A DNA stretch of 64,000 bases, taken from NCBI GenBank assembly GCA_030844895.1, contig CM061225.1:106592688-106656687 (forward strand), given 5' to 3'. The position numbers and the translations under genes are program-made. Each line of letters starts with the position of its first letter. Within the stretch, counting starts at the first letter, position 1. The notes under the pieces were generated by a model, which was given only the letters and a program-made list of their open reading frames with translations, ran no database searches and was not told the DNA's origin. The DNA is from Ambrosia x helenae. Its lineage: Eukaryota > Streptophyta > Magnoliopsida > Asterales > Asteraceae. Positions 50,637-62,447 of the stretch are shown here, piece by piece.

Positions 50637-51067
50637 CACATGAGCAACCTCTCTGCCCCTCCTTTCACGTCTGCCATCCATAACTCCAAAAACCAACCAC
50701 TGTATCCTCTTAGCTGCCTTCAGTTAAATTTTTCTTTCTCTATTAAAACTCCCAACCTCTTCAAAACTCCTCAATGTTTCAGAACTATTCTTATGCTTAT
50801 CAAGAAACTCTTTCAACCCGATACTTGTAGCCCCTTGCGAAGTCCCTCTTTCAAAAACACATGGCCTTTCAACACAAAAGGCCAAATCTTCAAATCTTGA
50901 ATCGGAATCATCAACGAAGCCAAAAACTTGTTTTTCATTATGGCCGATTTGTTGGCAAGAGCATTAACTTTGCTGCAATACTTATTGTTGGGAACTTCCA
51001 TAGTGATGGAAATTCTTGTGAGTCCTCTAGCAGAAAAGAAGCGAATTTTAACCCAAATTTTGCCCAT
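50637..51067 (-). pseudogene. Decayed C2-domain protein gene fragment
   Basis: Starts at ATG 51067 with MGKIWVKIRFFSARGL, then PNNKYCSKVNALAN and KNKFLASL. This is the C2-type N-terminus of a plant small C2-domain family I recall, with ISARGLRR, NNKYC and WKTKF blocks. A frameshift near 50820 moves to a frame reading LKEFLDKHKNSSETLRSFEE. A segment expected between ARGL and NNKYC is missing and the frame decays after about 50700. The hAT element abuts it at 50636, so the relic may continue at 49391 and below. C2 domains bind phospholipids, often with calcium; this copy is not expressed as a full protein. Confidence 0.5.
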
Positions 51068-51696
51068 TTGTTGATGCTTGAGATGGATCAGGATAAGGGT
51101 GTGTAAATTTTAATTGTTTATAAGATGAATCAATGTAAGCTAATCTGAATAATCTCAAGGGATACTTCACTTTAATGTCTCTGCATTCTTCATCTGGGTG
51201 ATAAAAGAATCACTCTTTTTTGTTGGTATCATTCCAAGGAGACAAGATTGTGTTCAACAGTCAAAAAGTGTACAGTTTAAATATGTACGAGACGCTTTTG
51301 TTAAAAGAATACTCACATACGCAAGCCGAAACTACAAACGTCTGAACTAACCTTATATACGATTCCAACCCGTATTTGGGTATAAAAAATCATCCTCGTA
51401 CTCACGTATAAAGATGAAAAAATCATATTGATTCCTAACAAACAAAATAATAAAATTTTATAAATTGACATGGTTGATGATAGATCAACAAAAATGTTAA
51501 GGTTTCCTAAGTGGTGGAACCATAAGTAAATTCCTACCAGCACTTACAACCAAATCACTACCACTCCTTGTATACATCATTGTTGTAGATCCAAGCATAT
51601 CATCTCCAAATCCACATGCCTTAAAGAATTTCCTGAGGATAATTCAGACAATTCACACCTAGTTAAATTGAAAACACCAATATTTCTAATCATTAT
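51068..51696. other. Intergenic, no feature recognised
   Basis: No paired repeats or recognisable ORFs were seen. Confidence 0.45.
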
Positions 51697-51903
51697 TTGG
51701 AATATTTGAAAGTCGGGAATGAGAAAGTTTTTAATGATGTTCATATCGCTAAAACGATGTATAAAATCGAGGAGTTCTTTTTTTGGGGTAAGAGTAGGTC
51801 TAAATTTTATAATCTTGTCTATGTGATCAGATGTTGTGACTTTAACATTCTTGATGTAATTTTTGGTGTTAGATTTATTGTTGGCCCATTTTTATATCTA
51901 TAA
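51697..51903 (+). pseudogene. Possible LINE ORF2 tail fragment
   Basis: A 68-codon ORF with KIEEFFFWGKSRSKFYNLVY resembles the C-terminal tail of plant LINE ORF2 (a Trp/Lys-rich segment after zf-RVT). It is short and isolated, with no poly(A) behind it. Weak assignment. Confidence 0.25.
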
Positions 51904-52252
51904 AGAACTTCCGTCACCAAAAAGTATGATATAGTTCAACAATTTGAAACCCAATCTTCGAGAACAAACTGATCGTGTCATGGTGATGGCAACGTGAACG
52001 GATACAAAGAAAAATGAAATCCAATCATGTCACTGAGTCGAATTGACTAGTTCAAACGGTTAGGTATTCGGTTCCACCACCGGTCCGCTCTAGTTATGAG
52101 AACACTGAAAATAATAACAATATATGATATCTATAATAACTATTAATAAAAGAATTGAAATATAATGATGTGGCATTCAATGGAATGTGTCACGTAGTAT
52201 CATGTGGGATTTTTTAATTTTTGAGTTTTTTTTTGATAAATCTATATAAATT
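51904..52252. other. Intergenic, no feature recognised
   Basis: An AT-rich gap before the truncated MULE-MITE. No supported coding sequence. Confidence 0.45.
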
Positions 52253-52600
52253 ATAACAGTCCCAACTACGAAAATTACCAATAGTGGTCCCAACTTTCGA
52301 CATATTGGAATATAATGGACCCAAACTAACGGAGGTCTAACTCTGTTAGTGTGATGCTGGCGTGGCATCCCAGGTGGCAAAATGATCCTACGTGGCGTCC
52401 GACGTGGCGTCCTAGGTGGCAAAATGATCCTACGTGGTATCCTACGTGGCATCCCACGTGGCATGCCACGTCAGCACCACACTAACGCCGTTAGTTTGGG
52501 TCCATTATATTCCAATATGTCGAAAGTGGGACCACTATTGGTAATTTTCATTGTTATTGGCCAATAGTCAATAGTTGGGATTATTTATTTCCATTATTCC
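52253..52600. mobile_element. MULE-type MITE, copy 2, left end truncated
   Basis: Homologous to 17521-17949 and 59888-60280. The right end is complete (TTTATTTCCATTATTCC), but the left end starts at CAGTCCCAACTACG, lacking the terminal ~50 bp, so no target duplication can be read. Interior repeats contain ACGTGGCATCC and CCTACGTGGC. Confidence 0.85.
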
Positions 52601-52724
52601 TTTAGAATTTGAGTAAAAGTTAAAAAGATGTATAGCCTACCAACTTGTTTTAAGTTGTGAGCCCACTAAATAAACGAGCTATACGAGCCATCTTACGGTT
52701 ATAAAATTTTAAAAATCCTCACAT
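52601..52724. other. Short gap between the MITE and LINE fragment A
   Basis: No feature recognised. Confidence 0.4.
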
Positions 52725-54610
52725 TTATATTAAACCCAAACCACTTTTGTTCTTCGGCTTAGTCACCTTATCCCACGCCACCCAATGCATTTTTTTAGCA
52801 TCATTTGTGCCACCCCATAAAAACTTCATCAAGCTTTCCAGCATCTGTATAACTTTTTTAGGCGTTTTGAAGAGAGAGAAATAATAAATCGGTAAACTTT
52901 GCAATACTGATTGAACAAGTGTTAGACGCCTGCCAATTGATAAGACTCGAGCCTTCCATTTTGATAAACGTCTCCTAAACACTTCCACAACCGGATCCCA
53001 ATTTGCAATCCGATTCATATTAGCTCCGACCTTAATACCTAGATACGTAAACGGAAGCTTACCATATCTATACCCCAACCTTGAAGACATGGAAACCACC
53101 TCTAAATCATCAACCCCGATCCCAAGAAGTGTCAATTTATTGATATTAATCTTCAGACCGGAACAAATATAGAAGATACGCAGAATACGTTTAAGACTAT
53201 TAAAATTAAAAGAAGACCATTCCCCAAAGATCATAGCGTCATCAGCATAGAGGAGATGAGTCAACATCGGACCGTGGTTAGGAAATTGGACCCGTAAAAA
53301 GCACCAATCGCACTAGCTATTTTCATTAATCCTGCAAACGCCTCCATAACAAATAAAAAAAATGAAAGATGAAATAGGATCACCTTGACGGATCCCCTTC
53401 TGACAATTGAACTCGAAAGTAGGTGAACCGTTGACCAAAACAGAGGATCATGCAGAAGATAGAATACCCCGAATCCAAGTACACCACAACTCTAGAAATC
53501 CCATCTATTTCAAGACACTCAACAAAAATTCCCAATGGACGTTGTCGTAAGCTTTTTCATAATCTATGTTTAACATAAAAATTTGCTTTCCAGACCGTCT
53601 TGCCCAAGTCATAAACTCATTAAGAACTAATGGACCATCGAGAATGTATCTACCTGCTATAAAAGCAGACTGCGTGTCACAAGTGATTTTCCCCATGACC
53701 TTCTTTAACCGATTAGCCATAGATATAACCTTGCTGATGAGACCGATTAAAGTTATGGGTCTATAATCCCCCAATTCGGTAGGTGCTCTGGTCTTCGGAA
53801 TGAGCGTGATGAAAGACAAACCCACTCCTGTATTAATCTTCCCGTTTTCATAAAAATTCTGCATTACCTTCAGAAAATCACCTGAAAAAGAACTCCGAAA
53901 TTTTTTAATAAAGTTAAAATTAAAAGCGTCCGGGCCCGGAGCTTTATCAGCTCCGCATCCGAAAACTGCCGCCTTCACCTCACTCAGATGTTTCAAATCA
54001 TAGCACTTCAGATTCGGTCTCTGATGTAATCTTCAACGAATTTTCTTCGAAAAAATTGAAAAACCTCCTTCTTGACAATGGAAGGCTTATGTTGCCAAAC
54101 TCCATTGATACATAGACCGGTACCTTTCTTTTAGTTATGAGCCCGTGAAAGAATCTAGAGTATCATCGCCATACATCGCCCACTTACACCTCGGTTTCTG
54201 TTTGAGATCCAAATGCTTAAAATCCTCGATTTCTCTTATTCTAACCTTACTCTCTTCCCAAATCCAGCTTTCTTCTTCAGAAAAATCTCTATCTTCCAAA
54301 ATACTATCTAATTGTTGTATCTCCCTTTTCAAGACATTTTCCTCCTCCATCTCCTTAGCTTTCAACTCGTCTTTCCAGTGAATAATATTAGTCCTTACGG
54401 CTTTAAATTTACTCATCAAAGCAGCATCAGGACTACCCTCGGATCGAAACTCTTCACACACTTTTGTCACAATCAACTGAAAATCCTTACGCTCCAACCA
54501 TGAATTAAAGAACCGAAAGGGTTTCGGTCCATAATTACACGATACCGTTTTAAGAAGAAGAGGACAATGATCAGGTCTACCTTTTGGGAGTGTTCTATAC
54601 TCGAAGATTG
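52725..54610 (-). pseudogene. LINE fragment A: endonuclease C-terminus and RT, broken
   Basis: On the minus strand it begins within the endonuclease (EYRTLPKGRPDHCPLLL near 54600). A coiled-coil linker follows (KAKEMEEENVLKREIQQLD). RT motifs are GADKAPGPDAFNFNFIKKF near 53940, YRPITLIGLISKVI near 53755, NIDYEKAYDNVHW near 53560, GIRQGDP near 53390 and LLYADDAMIFGEW near 53250, up to LWGGTNDAKKMHWVAWDK near 52770. It is split over at least four frames and ends without a zf-RVT domain or poly(A). It is truncated at both ends; its 5' edge is fused to another LINE. Confidence 0.82.
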
Positions 54611-55599
54611 ATACGGAGGCCCGAACATAAATAAAAAACTCTAAAAATCCGAGCCGTACTTTGAAGATTCTCTCGAGACCACTCTCCCAAAATAAGAGCA
54701 TCATCTGCATAGAATAGGTGATTAATAGCCACTTCATTATCCGAGAAACTAATGCCTTTAAGCTCACCGATCGCTTTCGCTTTCTCCAACATACAAGAAG
54801 AGATTCCATGACAATAAAGAATAAAAAAGGATACATGGGGTCGCCTTGTCGAAGACCCTTCTCACATTTAAATTCAAAGGTTGGCCAGCCATTAACAAGA
54901 ACCAAAGCTCATGTCGACACAAGAATACCTTTAATCCAAGAACACCAAATCGATGGAAAACCCATTTGATTCATAATAGATATAAGAAATGCCAATTGAC
55001 ATTGTCATAGGCTTTCTCAAAATCTATCTTTAGAAGAAACACATTTTTCTTCCTTTTTTCAACCATTCCATAACCTCATTAACCACTATCGGGTAATCAA
55101 GAATAAAGCGGTCAGACAAAAAAGCCGATTGAGACCCAGAAATCAATTTACCCAAAATTTTCTTAAGACGATTAGCAAGAATTTTGAAGATAACTTTGCT
55201 AATTATCCCAATGAGAGTAATAGGTCTATAATCTTTAAGTCCCAAAGGCGATTTTACCTTAGGGATTAAAGTAATAAAAGACGAACCACAACCCGAGTTA
55301 ATAATTCCTGACTCGTGAAATTCCTTCATAATATGATAGAAATCCTCTTCCAATAGATTCCAAAACCGTTTAACAAAACGGAAATTAAAACTGTCGGGGC
55401 CTGACGCCTTGTTAGATCCACAATCAAAAACCGCATCTTTAGTTTCTTGTTTAGAGAACATAGCAATCGATGATACACCATCTTGATCACTAAACCGCCT
55501 CAAACCCATACCATCTACAATTGGCCGAATGAAAACACCTTCTTTGAAATGGTGTCTATAAAATAATAAAACTTCTTTCATGAAACCAGAGCAGATCAT
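54611..55599 (-). pseudogene. LINE fragment B: RT N-terminal part, fused to fragment A
   Basis: RT motifs in order: CGSNKASGPDSFNFRFVKRF near 55430, YRPITLIGIISKVIFKILAN near 55230, SAFLSDRFILDYP near 55130, GLRQGDPMYPFLF near 54850 and LFYADDALILGEW near 54700. Immediately after FYLCSGLRINL (about 54620) the reading changes into the endonuclease end of fragment A. Frames shift near 55030 and 54780. Confidence 0.8.
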
Positions 55600-55662
55600 T
55601 AATTAATGAACAAATAGTTAAAAGAACCCATTTTGCATAAGAAATTTTAACAGCATGAACAA

Positions 55663-58160
55663 CTTTTTTTTATCGACAAATTTCAATTCCATTCATCACC
55701 AAAATATTTACAATATCGTAACAGGCAAGACGCTAGTTACAAACAAAATACAAACATCACCCAATGCACGTATCGCTATATCGAACAACACGGCCTAATT
55801 CATGTAATAGGACCATTGGAAGCCACCCACCTTTCCCACGTCCAACCCGTTTGGTTACAATGATGTTTTACCCATGTGAATGTCATTGCTTGGGCTGTCC
55901 CGAACACACTTATGGCATTGACCCGTTTGCCATTGAAGATAAGACCATTTCTTGCTTTCCAAATCATCCAACACGCCGCTAAAATATTGATTCTTATAAG
56001 CTTCTTTTTGCCCCATGTTGTATTAACCGAATCGTGGAACTCCAAGAGATCTTTCACCGAGAATGCGATAATTGGTGTGATTCCAATCCATGAGCTCAAA
56101 TTGTCCCATAATACCGGCATCACACAACATGCTGTAAACAAATGGTCTACGTCTTCGTCGCCCTCGCCTCATAGTCTGCAAGTTACCGGACCATTATGAA
56201 TATTTCTCCTCCTCAGCCCCACTAAAGTAGGGAGCCTATTTTGAAACGCCCTCCATCCTAGGATCGATCTCTTTTTCAGGATCCCTTTCACCCAATCGAA
56301 CGGATAATAAGGAACTGCGTTTCTGGTCAACATTTTCCTGCACTCTGCAGTTGTGAAGCTATCGTCTTTACTTTCCGTCCAAAACCAAGTATCTAGTGCA
56401 TTAGACAGTGAGGTACTCCGCGTAAATACTTCGTAGTGCTGCAACTGGTTAACCTCATTCGGACCCACCGGATTTCTTTTCCAGACCCGGCCCGCGTAAA
56501 TCTGGAAAAACCTGCATTAAAGATCGATCCCCAACCCAACAATCCACCCAAAATCTCGTATCCTTGCCATTGCCGGTCCTACTTTTTATCAAACATTTTA
56601 CATCAAAGTTTTGTTCCCATAAATCCTTTTCCACTTTGACAATTCCGTTCCACGTCCCTGCAACCCCAGCCTTAACCGGTAAGTAGGTCAAAGCATTCGG
56701 ATTTTTATGAATTGCCGAAATTACCCGATGCCATAGTGAACCTTTTTCTTGCTTAAACCTCCACCACCACTTCAAGAGTAGGCTTTCGTTTGCAGCTTTC
56801 ACAGACCCCAGCCCCAAACCCCCTTTTTCATTTGGCCCGATAAACCGTTCCCATGCAATCCAGTTGGTCTTCGATTTCTCCTCGTCACTTCCCAAAAAAA
56901 CCTTCTTCTTAATGCTTCGAGTTTGTCAAGAACGCACTTTGGAGCCCTGAAAAGCGAAAAGAAATAAATAGGGAGGCTGGCCAAAACAGCCCGTAGTAGC
57001 ACCACACGCCATCCGATAGATAATTTCTTTGCTTTCCATTTCGTAAGCCTTTTCTTGAACACATCGATCACCCCGTCCCAATACCGTGCTTAGTTCTTGT
57101 TAACCCCGATTGGCACTCCCAAATATCTACAAGGAAAACTTCCTAGTTTACATTTTATGACAGCTGGAAATTGCTCTATTTCGACCTCGGTAACACCCAC
57201 ACCATGTATACTTGTTTTATTATTGTTCATCTTCAGCCTCGAAATTAAGTGAAAGCATCTCATAAGACGAACCACATTTCTAGCATTATTTTCACTCCAA
57301 TCTCCCATATACACTATGTCATCGGCATACATTAAATGGGGCATGACGGGTCCTTCGTGTGGCAACCGAACCCCACTGATCAGCCCCATTTCCTTTGCTT
57401 TTAGGACGAAACATGTTAGCGCCTCCTTGGCAATGATGAAGATAAAGGGGAATAATGGGTCGCCTTGTCGAACACCCCTATAATTGGAATTCCAAGAAGG
57501 TGACCTATTAATCAAAACCGAGGCTCGAGATGACTCAAGAATGCCCATCACCCACATAATCTATCTATCCGGGAAACCCATTTGATCGAGAACTGACCGA
57601 ATGAATCCCCAACTAATCGTGTCATAGGCCTTTTCCATGTCCACCTTTAACACGAACGCCTTTGCCTTTGCTCGTTTCACCCAAGATATTACTTCGTTAA
57701 CCATAAATGGGGTTTCTATTATATTTCTTCCCCCCCCCCCCCCCTAAAACCGGATTGGTACTCGGATACAACCGACCCAATTACCCTTTTCGGTCGATTA
57801 GCTAATACTTTGGAGATTATTTTAGATATACACCCGAGGAGGCTTATAGGACGGAAATCATTAAAAGACAATGGATCGGGACCTTTGGGAATTAGAGCTA
57901 TAAACGACGATCTGCAACCTCTATTGATCCTTCCTGAATTAAAGAACCCCTCCATTACTTTCATCACATCATCTTTTAATAACTCCTAGAAATGTTTGAA
58001 AAAACCAAACGTAAAGCCGTCTGGCTCTGGTGCCTTTTCACTCCCACAATCCCAAATAGCATTCTTTACTTCTGACTCTAAGAAAGGGGTGGTTTAACTC
58101 ACGGCTTCCTGGTCAAAGAGCCTTCTAATATTCGGGCATGAGAAAACCGGACGATCACTT
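55663..58160 (-). mobile_element. LINE C, 5'-truncated, with poly(A)
   Basis: An L1-type LINE on the minus strand. Its 3' end is a short A tract (T run at 55663-55671), and its 5' end near 58160 starts inside ORF2. The coding part is given separately. No clear target duplication was found on comparing 55645-55662 with 58150-58200. Confidence 0.75.
55800..58150 (-). pseudogene. LINE C ORF2: RT, zf-RVT and C-terminus, broken
   Basis: RT motifs are FNDFRPISLLGCISKIISKV near 57860, YRGVRQGDPLFPFIFIIA near 57470 and HLMYADDIVYMGDW near 57330. The thumb/connection region follows (WKAKKLSIGWRVVLLRAVLA near 57020, NEKGGLGLGSVKAANESLL near 56800). A zf-RVT part has ILGWRAFQNRLPTLVGLRRR near 56230, and the C-terminus WTWERWVASNGPIT ends at 55800. 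At least five frames are used. A poly(C) run (57730-57744) interrupts the RT palm. This is the only LINE of the three minus-strand copies that retains the segment between RT and zf-RVT. Confidence 0.85.
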
Positions 58161-58704
58161 AAACCTGTAAAAATCCAACAACACAGCTTTACAAACAAAC
58201 CGCGACTTAATAATTCAAACAACATGGGTTTGAAAGTAAACCCACATTTTGTATATTAATATTTATGAGCGTGAAAAATAAACCCGTAAATTCAGACTAA
58301 GAAATGGAAAAAGGACCAAAGACTTTACAGAGCCGATAAAAAAGACCAATTTTGAAGCAAAAATTGAACAAAGCCCAAAGCTTTTTGCAGATCCAATGAA
58401 AAAGATCATATTTTGGAGTTGTACATTGTTTCCATTATAAAATGACATATCAATTTTACCATATTCTATTTTCAACATGTGTTAGCATTGGAGTTGTACA
58501 TTGTTTTAGGTTAAGTATTAATATTAGAGTTATACATTGTTTAAGGTTAGACGTTAACATTGGATATACACTGTTAATTGTTTTAGGTTAGGTGCTACCC
58601 GAAGTTTTTTTTGCATGTAACTGTAAAACGCACCATTCTATTTCATATGTAGAATTGATATGTCATATTAGATTTCTCAACCCGAGACATTCCTGAGGTA
58701 TAAT
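58161..58704. repeat. Dispersed repeat, homologous to 63715-63993
   Basis: From about 58470 the words TTAGCATTGGAGTTGTA, TAATATTAGAGTTATACAT and TTTCTCAACCCGAGACA recur in similar order at 63715-63993. Before 58470 no feature is recognised. Confidence 0.6.
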
Positions 58705-58708
58705 CTAG
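58683..58708 (+). mobile_element. Helitron-type 3' end (candidate)
   Basis: CCCGAGACATTCCTGAGG, a weak hairpin, is followed after a few bases by CTAG and T at 58705-58709. The homologous copy near 63967-63992 has a better hairpin (CCCGGGACACTCCTGGGG) but ends CTAT. Confidence 0.4.
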
Positions 58709-59878
58709 TATTTACCGTATTTGGGTTTGTCAATTTTCATCCCCAAACATGACACTGTTGCCACACATCACTTTCAATGTTTAATTCAATTGGTAAACAT
58801 CAAAATATATATCAAATAATATTATTTAAACGAGCATACACCAACAATGGAAATATTTTAGAGCTCACATTGTAAAGGAAATAAATTCTTATGGAATTTT
58901 TTTTTTTTTAAATATCATTGATAAGTTTAGTTTTTATCAAAATTATTAATAAATGATCTGTTATGTCCTTAGAGATATGGTGTGGTAGTAAGGTGTTTCT
59001 CTACTTAACATATGAAGAGTTTAAATCCTTTTATATGAGAAATAATAATAATAACAATAATAATAATAATAATAACTTACAAAATAGTTGATGGTCCTCT
59101 AAGTTTATAAATCAAGTGGGCTTGCCGTTTGCCAGCTACATCCGGAACGGACTCAATGGTCCATGGACCAACCATAAACCATGTGTGGATAGTACACGTG
59201 TAGTTACTACCTTACTGTTTACTTTAGGACCACCTTGGGCTTCATGTGTTGCATAGACAGCTAGATGGGCCTTACCTGGCTATACATTTGGGAGAACAGT
59301 AATATACTCTATGGACGATAACGAGTAAATAATAAATTTTAGCGACCAAAGGGTTTGCAATAGGCCTCGGTATTAAGGGTATGAATTTAGGAGTGGAGTA
59401 TGATTAAAGGTGTGAGAGCCAGTAAAAAATAGATCGTAGCGAAGTTTGGTACACAAGTTTGTTTAGTAATGTTGGCTCAGGTACGTAACTACCGGTTCGG
59501 GTAGGGTATTATTGAACTGGAACTAGTTTCAAAACGTACACTGTGTTCCAGAGTTTCATTAAAGGAAGGAACTGAAAAGAAAGTGAAGGAATTAAAAGAA
59601 AAGTGAAAAATAAGTGTGTTCCAGAGTTTCATTAAAAGAAAGAAGTGGAAAGAATGGGAGGAAGTTGAGGGAAAATTATTGCTTAAATTATTCCTTCCAA
59701 AATGGAAGGAAATGGAAGGAGGGGAAAGTTGGGTGAATAATGCTTCAACCTAATTGGTCCACGTGTCATCATCTTATAGGTTTATGTTGTCAATTTTTTA
59801 AAGAATCCGTTAGTTTTAGGTACTCGTTGGAAATCAGAAACTAGTCTATTACACATCAACCCTCCTGAAAAACTTGTT
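58709..59878. other. Intergenic; possible SINE-like patch with (AAT)n
   Basis: 58960-59085 reads like a degenerate tRNA-SINE (TGTGGTAGTAAGGTG, then GAGTTTAAATCC about 35 bases later) ending in (AAT)n at 59040-59082. 59540-59730 has GGAAGGAA-type simple sequence. No gene. Confidence 0.35.
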
Positions 59879-59887
59879 TTTCATAAA

Positions 59888-60280
59888 GGAATAATGGAAA
59901 TAAATAATCCCAACTATTGACTATTGGCCAATAACAGTCCCAACTACGAAAATTACCATAGTGGTCCCAACTTTTGACATATTGGAATATAATGGACCCA
60001 AACTAACGGAGGTCTAACTCCGTTAGTGTGATGCTGACGTGGCATCCCAGGTGGCAAAATGATCCTACGTGGCGTCCGACGTGGCATCCTAGGTGGCAAA
60101 ATGATCCTACGTGGCATCCTACGTGGCATGCCACGCCACGTCAGCACCACACTAACGCCGTTAGTTTGGGTCCATTATATTCCAATATGTCGAAAGTTGA
60201 GACCACTATTGGTAATTTTCGTAGTTGGGACTGTTATTGGCCAATAGTCAATAGTTAGGATTATTTATTTCCATTATTCC
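59888..60280. mobile_element. MULE-type MITE, copy 3 (393 bp)
   Basis: Ends GGAATAATGGAAATAAATAA and complement. Flanked by 9-bp TTTCATAAA (59879-59887) and TTCCATAAA (60281-60289), one mismatch. Same family as 17521-17949. Confidence 0.88.
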
Positions 60281-60289
60281 TTCCATAAA

Positions 60290-60824
60290 CTACCTTTTTG
60301 GTTTGAGTTGTGTGCCTAGGCTAGGTGCAGTGGTTTCACGCCTAAACCCACATGGTATCAAATGATGTGCTGGAAAATAATTCAACCCCCCCCCCCCCCC
60401 CCCGCATAGTGCTAATGTGGACACAACCCACTACACTCAGTCTTATTGTCACCCTCTCTTATAATTGGATTTATGTTTGTCTTTAACGTTACCGTTAACT
60501 CATTTGTTGAAAAGAACCTCATCTTCATTCACATAGGGTTGAGAAATCGTTGTAAGCCATTCCTTGCCATTACTTTGATGATCTAACTTTCAGTTAAAAG
60601 GTAACAATGCGAAGTTGGCCCCTACCCCTTAGTATCTGTAGACATTTTTATGACATAGCATTTATTGTTATTATTGTTGTTACAAATATCAAGGAGTATA
60701 TTAATTCCAATAAAGGCACCCCTTGAAATTGGATGCTCGCGCTCATGCCAAAATTGATTTGCAACTTTTTTCTAATGTTGATTATCATGGTTAGGGTTCA
60801 ATGGATATAGTTTACACTTAGGGT
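60290..60824. other. Intergenic with an 18-nt C run
   Basis: A poly(C) tract at 60386-60403. No gene or paired repeat recognised. Confidence 0.45.
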
Positions 60825-60827
60825 TAG

Positions 60828-61118
60828 ACCATCCATAGTGGATGTTAGGTGTAGTCATGGGGTGTGCCAGCTGCCCTAAAAGGGTGTTGTACACCGCGCC
60901 ATAATGGATGTGTTGGGCGTTGGAGGGAGAACTTCATCAAAATGTATATGTTGAGCCAACTAGGTAGTTAGAAAATATTCTCAATATAAATGGGTAATTA
61001 ATTTCACACTCACCCGATCATTACACCCCTTTAGGAAGTGGGTGTAAGTGTATCTTTAGGCTATGTGACGGTGAGGTGACAATGCTTTTTTCACACACAC
61101 TGATCACTACGGATGGTC
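60828..61118. mobile_element. Tourist-like MITE
   Basis: 291 bp with inverted ends GACCATCCATAGTG and CACTACGGATGGTC, flanked by TTA (60825-60827, 61119-61121). PIF/Harbinger type. Confidence 0.87.
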
Positions 61119-61323
61119 TTATTTGATAAAGCATTAATTGTAGTTACATGTGTTGTTGGGGTGGTGTATGCTCATGTTCTTGGGGATGATTAATTTTTCC
61201 AAACAATAATAATAACATAAAATAATTTTAATATTAATATTTATAATAATTTGTTTTAATTAGCGAAGCACATGTCTACGCTTACCCTCAAAGTTTAATG
61301 TCCGTTAGATCAAATGACAATCT

Positions 61324-61360
<37 letters not shown>

Positions 61361-61367
<7 letters not shown>

Positions 61368-62404
61368 GTTCCGGTAAGAAAATTGTTTTGTGTAGGAAGA
61401 GTAAGAAGTGTTTTCAACCGTTTGATCTAGAAATTGATGGTTTAGATTAAAAGTTTAGGTTAGTTAATATTATACTAATTATAAATTAATGGTTAGGGGT
61501 AGGATGGTCTAATTAGTGTTTTAAAAGAGGGTAGAAAAGTCATTTTAATTTATATATCTACTAACCACTCCTTAATTCAAGCATAATTAATAAATATATC
61601 CTATTTTTACTCACCCCTCTCTCTATCTCTCTGTCAATATCAACGAAGGTCTTTTACTATCTTCTTCTTTCTTATCACTAACAACAAATCAAATAAACCT
61701 AATATCTATAGTGTTCTTTTATAATAGTGTTTTATAATAGTGTTTTATGCAGTGTTTTATGCAGTGTTTATATAATATGAAACATTATACGTTGTTTCCT
61801 CGTTAAAACAGTTAAGTTTTGGGTTTTAGATAATTTTGTAGATGGTGTTTTTTATAGTAGTGTTTTAAAATAGTGTTTTATTCAGTGTTTACTCGTTAGA
61901 ACATCTAAGTTTTTGGTTTTAGATAATTTTATAGATGGTGTTTTTATTGTAGTGTTTTAAATAAAATCAAAAAAAACATAAAAGACTTCCTATACAGATG
62001 GAATCGATCTATACGACTTCAAATCTGATTATAATAAAAAAATGTAGACTTTTTATCAAATCTGAATAAACCTCATACAAATCAAAATGATCTAAAAAAA
62101 TAAAACAAGACTTACCATTCGAAAGATCTTGAAAAACTTCTGCCATCATCGATTAAATGTAAAAAGATGAAGAACCGATTGATTGTTAAGGGATTGAATA
62201 TTGTGTGGAAGAATTAGTTATTTTAGATAATTGAATCTCATTAAATCCATAATTTTGTTGCTAAATTTGTGGGTTTTGATAATTAATAAAATGACTAAAA
62301 AGTCTATTATGCCCTTGATCTAAATATTTAATCAGATTTGATCCAACGGTTGAAAACTCTTCCTACACTTCCTACACAAAACAATTTTCTTACCGGATCC
62401 TCTA

Positions 62405-62406
<2 letters not shown>
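61361..62406. mobile_element. TIR element bounded by (TA)n tracts
   Basis: 1,046 bp with ~60-bp imperfect TIRs (GGTAGGGTTCCGGTAAGAAA at the left, the complement of GGTAGAGGATCCGGTAAGAA at the right, followed by matching TTGTTTTGTGTAGGAAG). It is flanked by (TA)15 at 61330-61360 and (TA)20 at 62407-62446, as for elements that target TA microsatellites. The interior repeats AGTGTTTTATA-like words. No transposase. Confidence 0.8.
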
Positions 62407-62446
<40 letters not shown>

Positions 62447-62447
<1 letters not shown>

